8,056 nt of DNA from Thiohalobacter sp. (GTDB lineage Bacteria; Pseudomonadota; Gammaproteobacteria; DSM-19610): NCBI GenBank assembly GCA_027080445.1, contig JALWRY010000101.1, positions 1 to 8,056 on the forward strand, in the 5' to 3' direction. Below are positions 1 through 5,941 of this stretch, piece after piece (positions within the stretch are counted from its first letter, which is position 1; every line of letters begins with the position of its first letter). The notes under the pieces are model-generated. The model was not told the DNA's origin. It ran no database searches and saw nothing but the letters and a program-made list of their open reading frames with translations. A program made the position numbers and the translations under genes.

Positions 1-1050
1 CTCAAAATTGATGCCCAGGTCTTCCAGCCGGGTACGGAACGCATTACGCCCTGAATGTTTGCCGAGCACGATACGGTTTGCCGACCAGCCCACATCCTGG
101 GCGCGCATGATTTCGTAGGTCTCGCGGCTCTTGAGTACGCCGTCCTGGTGAATACCCGATTCATGCGCAAAAGCATTGGCCCCGACGATCGCCTTGTTCG
201 GTTGCACCGCGAAACCGGTAATACCCGAAACCAGCCGCGAGCAGGTCATGATCTCCGGCGTTTCCAGGCGGGTATCACAGCTGAAAATATCGCGCCGGGT
301 ACGTACCGCCATCACCACTTCCTCAAGCGAGGCATTGCCGGCCCGTTCGCCCAGACCGTTGATGGTACATTCCACCTGACGCGCGCCGTTAAGCACCGCA
401 GACAGGGAGTTGGCAACTGCCAGGCCAAGGTCATTGTGACAATGCACCGAGAAAACCGCCTTGTCCGAGTTCGGCACACGCTCCCGCAACTGGCGGATCA
501 ACTCACCGAACTGGTGCGGCAGATTGTAGCCCACGGTATCCGGTATATTCACCGTGGTGGCGCCGGCGTCTATCACGGCTTCCAGCACGCGGCAAAGGAA
601 ATCCAGCTCCGAACGGCCGGCATCCTCCGGTGAAAATTCAATGTTGTCGGTGTATTTACCGGCACGCTTGACGGCTTTCACCGCCTGCTCGACCACCTGC
701 TCGGGCTCCATGCGCAGCTTCATCTTCATGTGAATCGGTGAAGTCGCTATGAAAGTATGGATACGCGCGGAGTTTGCATCGGCCAGGGCTTTCCCCGCAC
801 CATCAATATCCCGGTCCAGCGCCCGTGCCAGTCCGCACACGGTGGAATCCTTTACCGCACGGGCCACTGCCTGCACGGCGTCAAAATCACCGGGACTGGC
901 CACGGGGAAACCCGCTTCGATCACGTCAACGCGCAGGCGTTCCAGCGCCCTGGCGATACGCACTTTCTCGTCTTTGGTCATGGACGCGCCGGGGCTCTGC
1001 TCACCGTCGCGCAAGGTTGTGTCAAAAATAATTAATTGATCGCTGCTCAT
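1..1050 (-). CDS. leuA: 2-isopropylmalate synthase LeuA, N-terminal 350 residues (C-terminus outside window)
   Basis: First committed enzyme of leucine biosynthesis: it condenses acetyl-CoA with 2-oxoisovalerate to 2-isopropylmalate in the cytoplasm. Translating the minus strand from the ATG at 1050-1048 gives FDTTLRDGEQ at residues 9-18, AGFPVASPGDF, HCHNDLGLA from residue 203, GLGERAGN ending at Asn239 and SGIHQDG. Metal ligands known from the family correspond to Asp15, His203, His205 and Asn239, all present, so the visible catalytic barrel looks active. The frame is open to base 1. E. coli LeuA is 523 residues, so the rest of the linker and the leucine-sensing regulatory domain lie to the left. 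A GGGAGC Shine-Dalgarno (1061-1056) sits five bases before the ATG, which fixes the start. A 287-base leader separates it from the sixA-like gene and carries a possible attenuator. Identification is very secure. Confidence 0.97.
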   Translation of the reverse strand, partial: MSSDQLIIFDTTLRDGEQSPGASMTKDEKVRIARALERLRVDVIEAGFPVASPGDFDAVQAVARAVKDSTVCGLARALDRDIDGAGKALADANSARIHTFIATSPIHMKMKLRMEPEQVVEQAVKAVKRAGKYTDNIEFSPEDAGRSELDFLCRVLEAVIDAGATTVNIPDTVGYNLPHQFGELIRQLRERVPNSDKAVFSVHCHNDLGLAVANSLSAVLNGARQVECTINGLGERAGNASLEEVVMAVRTRRDIFSCDTRLETPEIMTCSRLVSGITGFAVQPNKAIVGANAFAHESGIHQDGVLKSRETYEIMRAQDVGWSANRIVLGKHSGRNAFRTRLEDLGINFE

Positions 1051-1055
1051 GTTCT

Positions 1056-1078
1056 GCTCCCGCGCGGCGTCGGCCGCG
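1056..1078 (-). promoter_or_regulatory. leuA ribosome binding site abutted by a GC hairpin
   Basis: Read on the minus strand, a perfect 6-bp inverted repeat CGCGGC / GCCGCG with a CGAC tetraloop (1078-1063) ends two bases before the GGGAGC Shine-Dalgarno (1061-1056, overlap of flanks aside). The stem is seen directly. Its position suggests it could affect ribosome access to leuA, but in GC-rich DNA such stems also arise by chance, and no regulatory role is proven. Confidence 0.4.
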
Positions 1079-1090
1079 TTCCGCGCACGC

Positions 1091-1099
1091 AGCATACCA
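1091..1099 (-). promoter_or_regulatory. possible extended -10 element for leuA
   Basis: The minus strand reads TGG followed by TATGCT, a TGn extended -10 with four of six matches to TATAAT, about 40 bases upstream of the leuA ATG. No good -35 is visible at 16-18 bases. If used, it would give a short leuA transcript that bypasses the leader peptide. This is weak, single-element evidence. Confidence 0.25.
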
Positions 1100-1106
1100 A
1101 AACGGG

Positions 1107-1209
1107 CGCTGCCTGCGCATCAAGTTCAGTGTCATTTCCGGGTGTTGCGTTTGGCCTCGCCAGGCAAAGTATTAGCCGCGCAGCGGCAGCAGCAGTCGTG
1201 CAGGCAGCG
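1107..1209 (-). promoter_or_regulatory. candidate leuA leader attenuator (long-range inverted repeat)
   Basis: In the leuA leader RNA the segment CGCTGCCTGC (1209-1200), which spans codons 20-23 of the candidate leader peptide, is perfectly complementary over 10 bases to GCAGGCAGCG (1116-1107). The same downstream segment can instead pair over 6 bases with TGCCTG (1166-1161), just after the leader stop. The downstream arm is followed by CCCGTTTT. Two mutually exclusive pairings, one of them inside leucine codons and followed by a T-run, resemble transcription attenuation of amino-acid operons. The T-run is short and the terminator stem is not canonical, so this is an inference from complementarity only. 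Confidence 0.35.
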
Positions 1210-1267
1210 ACGGGCCGCGGAGATCCCGGGCCGGGGAGAAGATCGGATTGTCGCTGAAATGTGCCAT
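1172..1267 (-). CDS. candidate 31-residue leucine-rich leader peptide upstream of leuA
   Basis: A minus-strand ATG at 1267 opens a 31-codon frame ending in TAA at 1174-1172, about 120 bases before leuA. Six of its residues are leucine, five of them within the last eleven. They include three consecutive CTG codons (residues 25-27), and the peptide ends LLLPLRG. Leucine-operon leader peptides (E. coli leuL is the model) carry such clusters, so that ribosome stalling at low leucyl-tRNA alters RNA folding and allows leuA transcription. A promoter candidate lies 29 bases upstream and alternative RNA pairings overlap the leucine codons. Against it: no clear Shine-Dalgarno is seen before the ATG, and CTG-rich runs are common in GC-rich DNA. 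Confidence 0.45.
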   Translation of the reverse strand: MAHFSDNPIFSPARDLRGPSLPARLLLPLRG

Positions 1268-1295
1268 AAATTCGCTAACGGTCGATTCGGGTAAA

Positions 1296-1324
1296 ACTAT
1301 AGGCAAACCGGTGCGGGACTGCAA
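1296..1324 (-). promoter_or_regulatory. candidate sigma-70 promoter for the leu leader and leuA
   Basis: On the minus strand TTGCAG (1324-1319) and TATAGT (1301-1296) are separated by exactly 17 bases. The -10 matches the consensus at five of six positions and the -35 at three. Transcription would begin near 1289, about 22 bases before the candidate leader-peptide ATG. It lies immediately after the sixA-like stop codon, so leuA would have its own promoter. Confidence 0.5.
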
Positions 1325-1337
1325 CGGGTTTTTTCTG

Positions 1338-1835
1338 TTAGCCTCCGGCCAGTTTGGCCGGGTATTCATAGTACGCCAGCCGGCCGGCATCATTATGCAC
1401 TGCCTGCCAGTCATCGAGATCGAAGTGGATCACGGCAATGGCGCAGGTCGACATTTCAACGGATTCCCCCGTCAGCGACTGGCACAACCAGCTGATACCC
1501 GGGTTGTGCGCCACCAGCGCAAGGCGCTGGCATGCCGGGTCGGTACGCTGCACTTCCGCCAGCAGCGTATCGGCGTTCGCATTGTATAAGGCTTCGATCT
1601 CGCGAATATCATCCACGGGATAACCGACTTCCCCGGCAATCAGCCGCGCAGTCTGAACCGCGCGCCGGGCCGGACTGGACAACATCCGGTCGAAAGACAA
1701 ATGCTGCTCCGCCAGCCAGTGCCCCATGCGCGGCGCATCCTGCTCACCACGAGAACTCAGGGGGCGATCGAAGTCGGCGAAACCCTGCCCGGGGGGATGT
1801 GTTTTGGCGTGTCGGATCAGGAACAGTTCAAGCAT
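1338..1835 (-). CDS. sixA: SixA-like phosphohistidine phosphatase (histidine phosphatase superfamily)
   Basis: A 165-residue protein, close to the 161 residues of E. coli SixA. It opens with LFLIRHAK, giving the family Arg8-His9 pair with His9 as the phosphate acceptor. It continues with SSPARRAVQTA (Arg57) and VAHNPG (His110), the other expected members of the phosphate pocket. SixA removes phosphate from histidine in cytoplasmic phosphorelay and phosphotransferase-system proteins; the substrate here is unknown. No signal peptide or extra domain is seen. The ATG at 1835 is preceded by no Shine-Dalgarno, but by a -10-like TATACT seven bases away, suggesting a leaderless message. A terminator separates it from the gene on its right, and leuA to its left has its own promoter candidate, so it may be a single-gene unit. 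Confidence 0.88.
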   Translation of the reverse strand: MLELFLIRHAKTHPPGQGFADFDRPLSSRGEQDAPRMGHWLAEQHLSFDRMLSSPARRAVQTARLIAGEVGYPVDDIREIEALYNANADTLLAEVQRTDPACQRLALVAHNPGISWLCQSLTGESVEMSTCAIAVIHFDLDDWQAVHNDAGRLAYYEYPAKLAGG

Positions 1836-1842
1836 GCCACAC

Positions 1843-1848
1843 AGTATA
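1843..1848 (-). promoter_or_regulatory. -10 element of sixA, arranged for a leaderless transcript
   Basis: The minus strand reads TATACT, then seven bases, then the A of the sixA ATG. That is the usual distance from a -10 box to the start point, so transcription would begin at the start codon. The lack of any Shine-Dalgarno agrees. The -35 position falls in the terminator stem and matches poorly. Confidence 0.4.
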
Positions 1849-1862
1849 GCCCCCGCGAAAAC

Positions 1863-1888
1863 AAAACGGGGCGCGAGGCCCCGTTTTT
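1863..1888 (-). terminator. intrinsic terminator after the VPVPA-CTERM gene, possibly bidirectional
   Basis: AAAACGGGGC (1863-1872) and GCCCCGTTTT (1878-1887) form a perfect 10-bp stem with a 5-base loop. It begins 24 bases after the stop of the gene that ends at 1911. On the minus strand the stem runs into TTTTGTTTT, and on the plus strand into TTTTT, so it can act in either direction. It closes the cargo/CTERM operon and isolates sixA. Confidence 0.88.
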
Positions 1889-1910
1889 ACGTCCCTTGTC
1901 AGGGTCAGTC

Positions 1911-2519
1911 TTAACGCTTGCGTCGTGCGACACCGGCAAGTCCGAGGAGACCGGAACCGAATAGCCATACGGCGGCGGGGACGGGGACTGACGAAATCGT
2001 ACCTGCCAGGGCAAAACTGGCTCCACCCCTGGTCAGGCCAATATCAATTGATGACACTGCAGCACCATCAGCAACGCCAAAAGACGAAAGGTCGATCACC
2101 GCTGCATTCAACTGTGCGTTCGCAGACGTTTTCAATCCTGTATCCGCAGTTAGAGCTGTCATAGTCTGGTTATTAATCGTCACGGTGAATGCATCCGGCG
2201 AGCCAATATCAAACAGCACCAGATCATTCAGAGCCCCGTTCACGAGCGTATTTGAAGCGAATCCCAGTGTCAGGGTAATACTGCCAGCTGTTGCAGTACT
2301 CGGCAGTTGAGCATAGGTATCAACTGATTGATCAGTCGTCACACCCGCCAGTGTCCCACCCGTTGTTATAATATCCCCTGCCAGTAATGCTGGTGTAACC
2401 GCGTCCAGGCTTGTAGCGTAGGAAACAACATCAAAGCCACCTACCAATGCAGCCTGCGCTGAACCAAGCCCCCCGAAAACTGACAGAATAGAAAAAATGG
2501 TTAATTGTCTTATTTTCAC
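1911..2519 (-). CDS. VPxPA-type PEP-CTERM surface protein, function unknown
   Basis: A 202-residue exported protein. Residues 1-23 form a signal peptide (charged start, hydrophobic core, SAQA cleavage region). The middle is rich in Thr, Ala, Gly and Asp, with no cysteine and no recognised enzyme motif; a segment around LVLFDIGSPDAF looks like a beta-sandwich strand pair. The C-terminus (178-202) is a textbook sorting signal: VPVPA, then AVWLFGSGLLGLAGVA as a short membrane segment, then RRKR. This is the VPLPA variant of PEP-CTERM, which an exosortase cleaves and anchors; no exosortase lies in the window. The start is GTG at 2519, chosen for the AAGGAGA site and the signal peptide. It overlaps the upstream cargo gene by four bases (GTGA), so the two are probably co-translated. 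Confidence 0.87.
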   Translation of the reverse strand: MKIRQLTIFSILSVFGGLGSAQAALVGGFDVVSYATSLDAVTPALLAGDIITTGGTLAGVTTDQSVDTYAQLPSTATAGSITLTLGFASNTLVNGALNDLVLFDIGSPDAFTVTINNQTMTALTADTGLKTSANAQLNAAVIDLSSFGVADGAAVSSIDIGLTRGGASFALAGTISSVPVPAAVWLFGSGLLGLAGVARRKR

Positions 2520-3589
2520 CGTGCTTCTCCTTCGATATTTCTATTAACCAGATCGGTAGAAAAAACACCCACCTGAGAACCGTTATTGACACCACCTGAC
2601 GCATTGAAACCGCCATTAAAAAAGCTGCCATTTACCGTTTTCCCGGCATCCGAGGCGCCAAAATTCACCCCGTTGACAGCACCATTGATCTGGAAACCGT
2701 TAAACCCGTTGGCCGTAGCAAAATTCCCGTTAAAGGTATTAGTACCAAAATTGAATGTCAGCTTGACCGGTGAGTCGTAGTCAAGAACCAGACCGGAATA
2801 ACTCGCGGAAACATGCCCTGCTGCAAAAGATTGCATTTGCTCCACTGTCGGTGTCATGCCGGTAACAAAATAACCATCCGAATCATTCAAAGTGCGTGTT
2901 GTGCCTTTATCCGACAGTAGATTGGCTACACGCTGTTCGGCAAGATGTCGCCAGTAACCGGCATTAACTCCGTTAAAACTGAATACCGTACCTGTATCCT
3001 GGTTTGTGTGACTAAGTGTTGAAGTATCCAGGTTTGTGGTTGCTTCCAGGGTCGATTCATCCAGCGAAACGATATGACCCTTTATTGTCTGGATATCCCC
3101 TGTCCCACCTGAGAAACCACCCTCTATCTGGACAGAATTAACGTCAGGTAACGCTTCAGGGCTATCTGTACCCGTCACTTTAAATTGGGTCACATTAAAT
3201 GGCGTACCACCGGGATTGTTATTATTCGGGTCAGTGATCTGCTTCGATTTCAATTCAAAACCGGTCAAAACCGGTCCTGCCTTCCCATCTGTCCCGCCAC
3301 TGGTACGTGAATAAGTCGCATAACCACAGTTTGCACCCGCATCACAAAATCCGCTGACTTCTACCACTTTAGGCTGGAATTCGTCGGCCTCCCCCGGCCG
3401 CTTGTTGTTCGCGGCATCAGGTTCAAGGGCGGCAACATAAGGCTCACCACCCGCGGCCGGACTGAGCACTGCCCAACGGCCCCATTTGTAGACAGAGTCT
3501 TCTTCCTTTTGTTTGGCAGCGTTGGCGGCGGCACTCATACCCAGTGCAAGCGCCACGCCGACGACGGTCAGTTTCTTTGCTGTGTTCAT
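2516..3589 (-). CDS. secreted protein with TbpB-like C-terminal region, probable Slam/T11SS cargo
   Basis: A 357-residue exported protein. Residues 1-24 form a type I signal peptide (KK start, hydrophobic core, ANA before the cut) with no lipobox cysteine. After it come YKWGRWA (34-40), a PAAG at 44-47 and one possible disulfide, Cys82 and Cys88. The last ~85 residues alternate hydrophobic and Gly/Asn positions (LTFNFGTNTFNGNF, VNGSFFNGGF), resembling the C-terminal beta-barrel of TbpB-family and hemophilin-type proteins, which Slam translocons recognise. The next minus-strand gene to the right encodes a Slam-like barrel, which fits a cargo role. The ligand is unknown; haem or metal capture is known for relatives but nothing here proves it. 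The stop overlaps the GTG of the CTERM gene. Base composition is visibly more AT-rich than in leuA or the HD-GYP gene. No strong Shine-Dalgarno is seen, only AGGG two bases from the ATG. Confidence 0.72.
   Translation of the reverse strand: MNTAKKLTVVGVALALGMSAAANAAKQKEEDSVYKWGRWAVLSPAAGGEPYVAALEPDAANNKRPGEADEFQPKVVEVSGFCDAGANCGYATYSRTSGGTDGKAGPVLTGFELKSKQITDPNNNNPGGTPFNVTQFKVTGTDSPEALPDVNSVQIEGGFSGGTGDIQTIKGHIVSLDESTLEATTNLDTSTLSHTNQDTGTVFSFNGVNAGYWRHLAEQRVANLLSDKGTTRTLNDSDGYFVTGMTPTVEQMQSFAAGHVSASYSGLVLDYDSPVKLTFNFGTNTFNGNFATANGFNGFQINGAVNGVNFGASDAGKTVNGSFFNGGFNASGGVNNGSQVGVFSTDLVNRNIEGEAR
2526..2532 (-). promoter_or_regulatory. ribosome binding site fixing the GTG start of the CTERM gene
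   Basis: AAGGAGA on the minus strand ends seven bases before the GTG at 2519. It lies inside the last codons of the cargo gene. Together with the GTGA overlap, this supports translational coupling and the GTG start. Confidence 0.8.
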
Positions 3590-3873
3590 AGCCCTGTTGA
3601 TCCCCCGGTCTGAAGTCGTACATCCCTACGAGAATGAAACTCGAATAGTATAGCTCAAGCAACGATCGTGCCTATATTAAAAATCCTTTATGTGGCAGTA
3701 AGTTGCGTGCTTCCAGCTAAACCGCAACGACACCATGTTGTAAATTTTTCCGTCAAACGGTACTGGAAGTTTACCGGCTATAGCTAATTTTATTTATTAT
3801 ATTTCAATGTGTTACAAGCTATCTTATGAGTGAGAAGTCGGTCACACTTTTATGTAAACAAAACCGACATATC
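3590..3873. other. AT-richer intergenic region between the Slam-like gene and its cargo
   Basis: This 284-base gap holds no coding frame I can support. The 3781-3830 stretch is strongly AT-rich. Near the cargo gene there is a -10-like TATACT. Next to the Slam-like stop codon an imperfect hairpin (TGAG-GTCGGT at 3831-3842 against ACCGAC-CTCA at 3863-3876, 20-base loop) lacks the following T-run of a standard terminator. I saw no clear Fur-type palindrome. The gap suggests the cargo operon is transcribed separately from the Slam-like gene. Confidence 0.5.
3647..3652 (-). promoter_or_regulatory. candidate -10 box of the cargo/CTERM operon
   Basis: TATACT on the minus strand, 58 bases before the cargo ATG, in the context GCTATACT that also precedes sixA. 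No convincing -35 is found at 16-18 bases. It is the best promoter-like element in this gap, but rests on one hexamer. Confidence 0.3.
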
Positions 3874-5190
3874 TCAGAACCCCCGCGACAGGCTGGCTGT
3901 CCACTGGTTGCGTATGTAACTGTACAGGTCGCCGATATTCGAGTCATTGAATGTCCGCTCCCAGTACACATTGAACGCCCAGCCTTTCAGCAGGTCACCC
4001 TCGTCCTTGTACTGGTGTGACAGCCCCACCGTGGTGCGATATTCGACATCGTAACGGTCCTTGCTAAACAATGAATCCTGTCCGTCATAGCGGAACAGTG
4101 AAACGCGGCCACGCGCATAGACCGAACCGTTGTGCCAGGTATTCGTGTTGATGCCGGCATTGACCTGCCCGCCCAGGTAACCGTACTGGTCATCGTCTGC
4201 GAAGAACTTGATCAGCTTCGCACCGGCGGTAGTGATCACCTGGCGGTTGTTGAAATAGTGTCCCAGGTTGAGCCCGGTATCGAAATAGTCGCCTTCTCGT
4301 CCGGAATCGATATCACGGTTATAGGAACGCCGGGTATAGGTGGCATCCCAGTCAAGCTCACCATTATCAAACTGCCAGATGAATGACGGGTTAATGGAGT
4401 TGAACCAGCCCAGTTCGTGCCCACCCAGCCGCAGGTAATCGGAACGCAGTTGCAGCGAGGCGCGCCAGTGCCGCAGCATGAGTACGGCAGGCCCGGTATT
4501 TACGCTGGCCACCTGAAGGTTGAAATCGTGGAACTTGTTGTACTTGCGGGAGTAGAAGCTTGCCCCGCTCTGCCAGACCAGCATCCCGGTACGCTCGCCG
4601 AATTCGACACGCTTGCCGGACTGGTACAGGTGATCGACCCCGGCATTCACGATATAGGCGTTATCACTCTTCGCCGTCGCACCGGGCACCAGTGTCAGAT
4701 CCACATCGCCGACACGAATAATGTTGTCCGACGGACCGACATTCACATTACTGTCGTGCATGACGCCGGCGGAAATAAACGGTTTGAGACTGTTTTTCTG
4801 GCCATACTGCGCAGAGTCACGCTTGACCTGGGCAAGGAAAGCCAGGATGGTCACGCGCACTTCGGGCGGCGTCGCCGGATTTTCCAGGACTTCGTTGGCA
4901 AGCTTCGCTGCATCTTCATAGCGCAAGGAGCGGTAGTACGCCAGCGCCAGTTCAAGCTTTGCACGGTGCAGCCGGGGGTTGATATCGAGGATCTTGCTGA
5001 AAGCGCGAATGGCTGTCTTCAGGCGTTCTTCCTGCAAGGCATCCAGCCCCTCGCGAAACTGCGCCTCAAGTGCCGGGTCCGCCTTGATATCCGCCGCCAC
5101 AACCGGTGACTGCGCAGCAAACGCCAACATACAACCCACAAGACCAAACAGAACATTTCGACGGTATTTTATTGTTATGACTTGAACCAT
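3874..5190 (-). CDS. Slam/DUF560-like outer membrane translocon (TPR plus C-terminal beta-barrel)
   Basis: A 438-residue protein. Residues 1-32 form a signal peptide (KYRR, hydrophobic core, VVA before ADI). Residues ~37-140 are helical TPR repeats (EGLDALQEERLKTAIRAF; AKLELALAYYRSLRYEDAA). From ~147 (FISAGVMHDSNVNVG) to the terminal Phe438, the alternating aromatic/polar strands form an outer membrane barrel. This order, periplasmic TPR then a barrel of ~14 strands, is that of surface lipoprotein assembly modifiers (Slam), also called type XI secretion proteins, which move TbpB-like cargo to the surface. The candidate cargo gene follows downstream. The ATG at 5190 is chosen because GGGAAGAG precedes it and the signal peptide begins there; an upstream extension would run antisense through the protease gene. 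Another TPR/barrel porin family is possible, so the Slam assignment is likely, not certain. Confidence 0.78.
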   Translation of the reverse strand: MVQVITIKYRRNVLFGLVGCMLAFAAQSPVVAADIKADPALEAQFREGLDALQEERLKTAIRAFSKILDINPRLHRAKLELALAYYRSLRYEDAAKLANEVLENPATPPEVRVTILAFLAQVKRDSAQYGQKNSLKPFISAGVMHDSNVNVGPSDNIIRVGDVDLTLVPGATAKSDNAYIVNAGVDHLYQSGKRVEFGERTGMLVWQSGASFYSRKYNKFHDFNLQVASVNTGPAVLMLRHWRASLQLRSDYLRLGGHELGWFNSINPSFIWQFDNGELDWDATYTRRSYNRDIDSGREGDYFDTGLNLGHYFNNRQVITTAGAKLIKFFADDDQYGYLGGQVNAGINTNTWHNGSVYARGRVSLFRYDGQDSLFSKDRYDVEYRTTVGLSHQYKDEGDLLKGWAFNVYWERTFNDSNIGDLYSYIRNQWTASLSRGF

Positions 5191-5210
5191 TTCTCTTCCC
5201 CAGTTAATTT
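5182..5210 (+). promoter_or_regulatory. weak candidate promoter for the protease/HD-GYP operon
   Basis: TTGAAC (5182-5187) and TAATTT (5205-5210) are 17 bases apart on the plus strand and would start transcription near 5217, just before the ATG at 5236. It overlaps the start of the divergent Slam-like gene. The matches are four of six and three of six, so this is tentative. Confidence 0.22.
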
Positions 5211-5235
5211 GTTGCTTTGTCTCCGGCCCCTTTCC

Positions 5236-5940
5236 ATGCTTCCGGAACCTTGGAATATTAGAAGAATTAACAGGCAAACACAATTGCACACGCGTCTCTC
5301 GCTGCTTCCCTCTTGCTTGCTGCTGCTTGTACTGGCGCTGTCCGGCCCCTCGGCAAACGCCTCGCCGGACGCTTTTCCCACCGATTTGTTCGGCTACCGG
5401 CAATCGCTGCAGAACGACACCACGATTTTCGGCCAGTGGATCCAAGTCCTTGAGCGACATATACTTCTTGATGTTCCGGAAGGCGACTGCTCAGCGAAAA
5501 AGCTCAACCGCTGCCACTTGCGCAACTGGCTGAGCTTTCTCGGAACACTGAAGCATCTTTCCCGCGCCGAACAGCTGGATGCCGTCAACCGCTACGCCAA
5601 CCAGAAACCCTACATACTGGATATCGACAACTATGGCGTCGAGGACTACTGGGCGGTTCCGAAGGAATTTCTGTACAACAACGGTGACTGCGAGGACTAC
5701 GCCATCACCAAAATGTTCTCTTTACGCTGGCTGGGCTTTGCGCCGGATGAACTGCGCATCGTGGTTTTACAGGATACCAACCTGCGTATTCCCCACGCCG
5801 TACTGGCGGTCGCCAGCCACAAGGACATCCTTATTCTGGATAACCAGATACAGGAGGTGATATCGCACCACAAAATCGTGCATTATGCGCCGGTATATTC
5901 GATCAACGAAAACCACTGGTGGATTCACTACACGAATTGA
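5236..5940 (+). CDS. lapG: LapG-type periplasmic cysteine protease (transglutaminase-like, BTLCP family)
   Basis: A 234-residue protein of the family whose model, Pseudomonas LapG, clips large surface adhesins in the periplasm and releases biofilm cells. Catalytic Cys152 lies in NNGDCEDYA, with His187 in PHAVLAV and Asp202 in LILDN. Asp151 and Glu153 flank the Cys as in calcium-binding LapG proteins. DNYGVEDYWAVPKEFL and FGQWIQVL are also family-typical. It is exported: LSLLPSCLLLLVLALSG precedes SANA. The ATG at 5236 has no Shine-Dalgarno and gives a 42-residue signal region. The TTG at 5284, nine bases after AGG, would give a compact 26-residue signal peptide and catalytic numbering (Cys136, His171, Asp186) closer to characterised LapG, and may be the true start. 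One base separates it from the HD-GYP sensor gene, so they form an operon. No LapA-type adhesin or LapD is in the window. Confidence 0.9.
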   Translation: MLPEPWNIRRINRQTQLHTRLSLLPSCLLLLVLALSGPSANASPDAFPTDLFGYRQSLQNDTTIFGQWIQVLERHILLDVPEGDCSAKKLNRCHLRNWLSFLGTLKHLSRAEQLDAVNRYANQKPYILDIDNYGVEDYWAVPKEFLYNNGDCEDYAITKMFSLRWLGFAPDELRIVVLQDTNLRIPHAVLAVASHKDILILDNQIQEVISHHKIVHYAPVYSINENHWWIHYTN

Positions 5941-5941
5941 T

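Noticed and set aside
55..1039. Several open frames on the plus strand across this stretch
   Set aside because: They are antisense to leuA, which is unmistakable on the minus strand, and encode nothing recognisable.
1305..1336. Plus-strand hairpin followed by TTTTTT as a terminator
   Set aside because: The stem is only two three-base runs around a mismatch, and no plus-strand gene precedes it. The T-run is the A-run after the sixA-like stop on the other strand.
1974..1986. PAAV in the VPVPA-CTERM region as a LapG site
   Set aside because: It is part of the exosortase sorting signal itself, which fully explains it.
3600..3870. Fur box or other iron operator upstream of the cargo
   Set aside because: No convincing match to the GATAATGAT-type palindrome was found by eye, so iron control is not claimed.
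3831..3876. Hairpin TGAG-GTCGGT / ACCGAC-CTCA as the terminator of the Slam-like gene
   Set aside because: It overlaps the stop codon, has a 20-base loop and an uneven stem, and no T-run follows on the minus strand.
5182..5235. TTG at 5182 as the protease start
   Set aside because: It would overlap the start of the divergent Slam-like gene and put over 50 residues before the signal peptide cut.
5191..5460. 90-residue N-terminal extension of the Slam-like protein
   Set aside because: It is antisense to the protease gene, basic and low in hydrophobic residues. The ATG at 5190 has a ribosome site and begins a proper signal peptide.
5885..5941. Upstream ATG for the HD-GYP sensor
   Set aside because: It would overlap the protease gene by 56 bases, and its added residues show no family feature. 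The ATG at 5942 places the membrane segment at residue 9.
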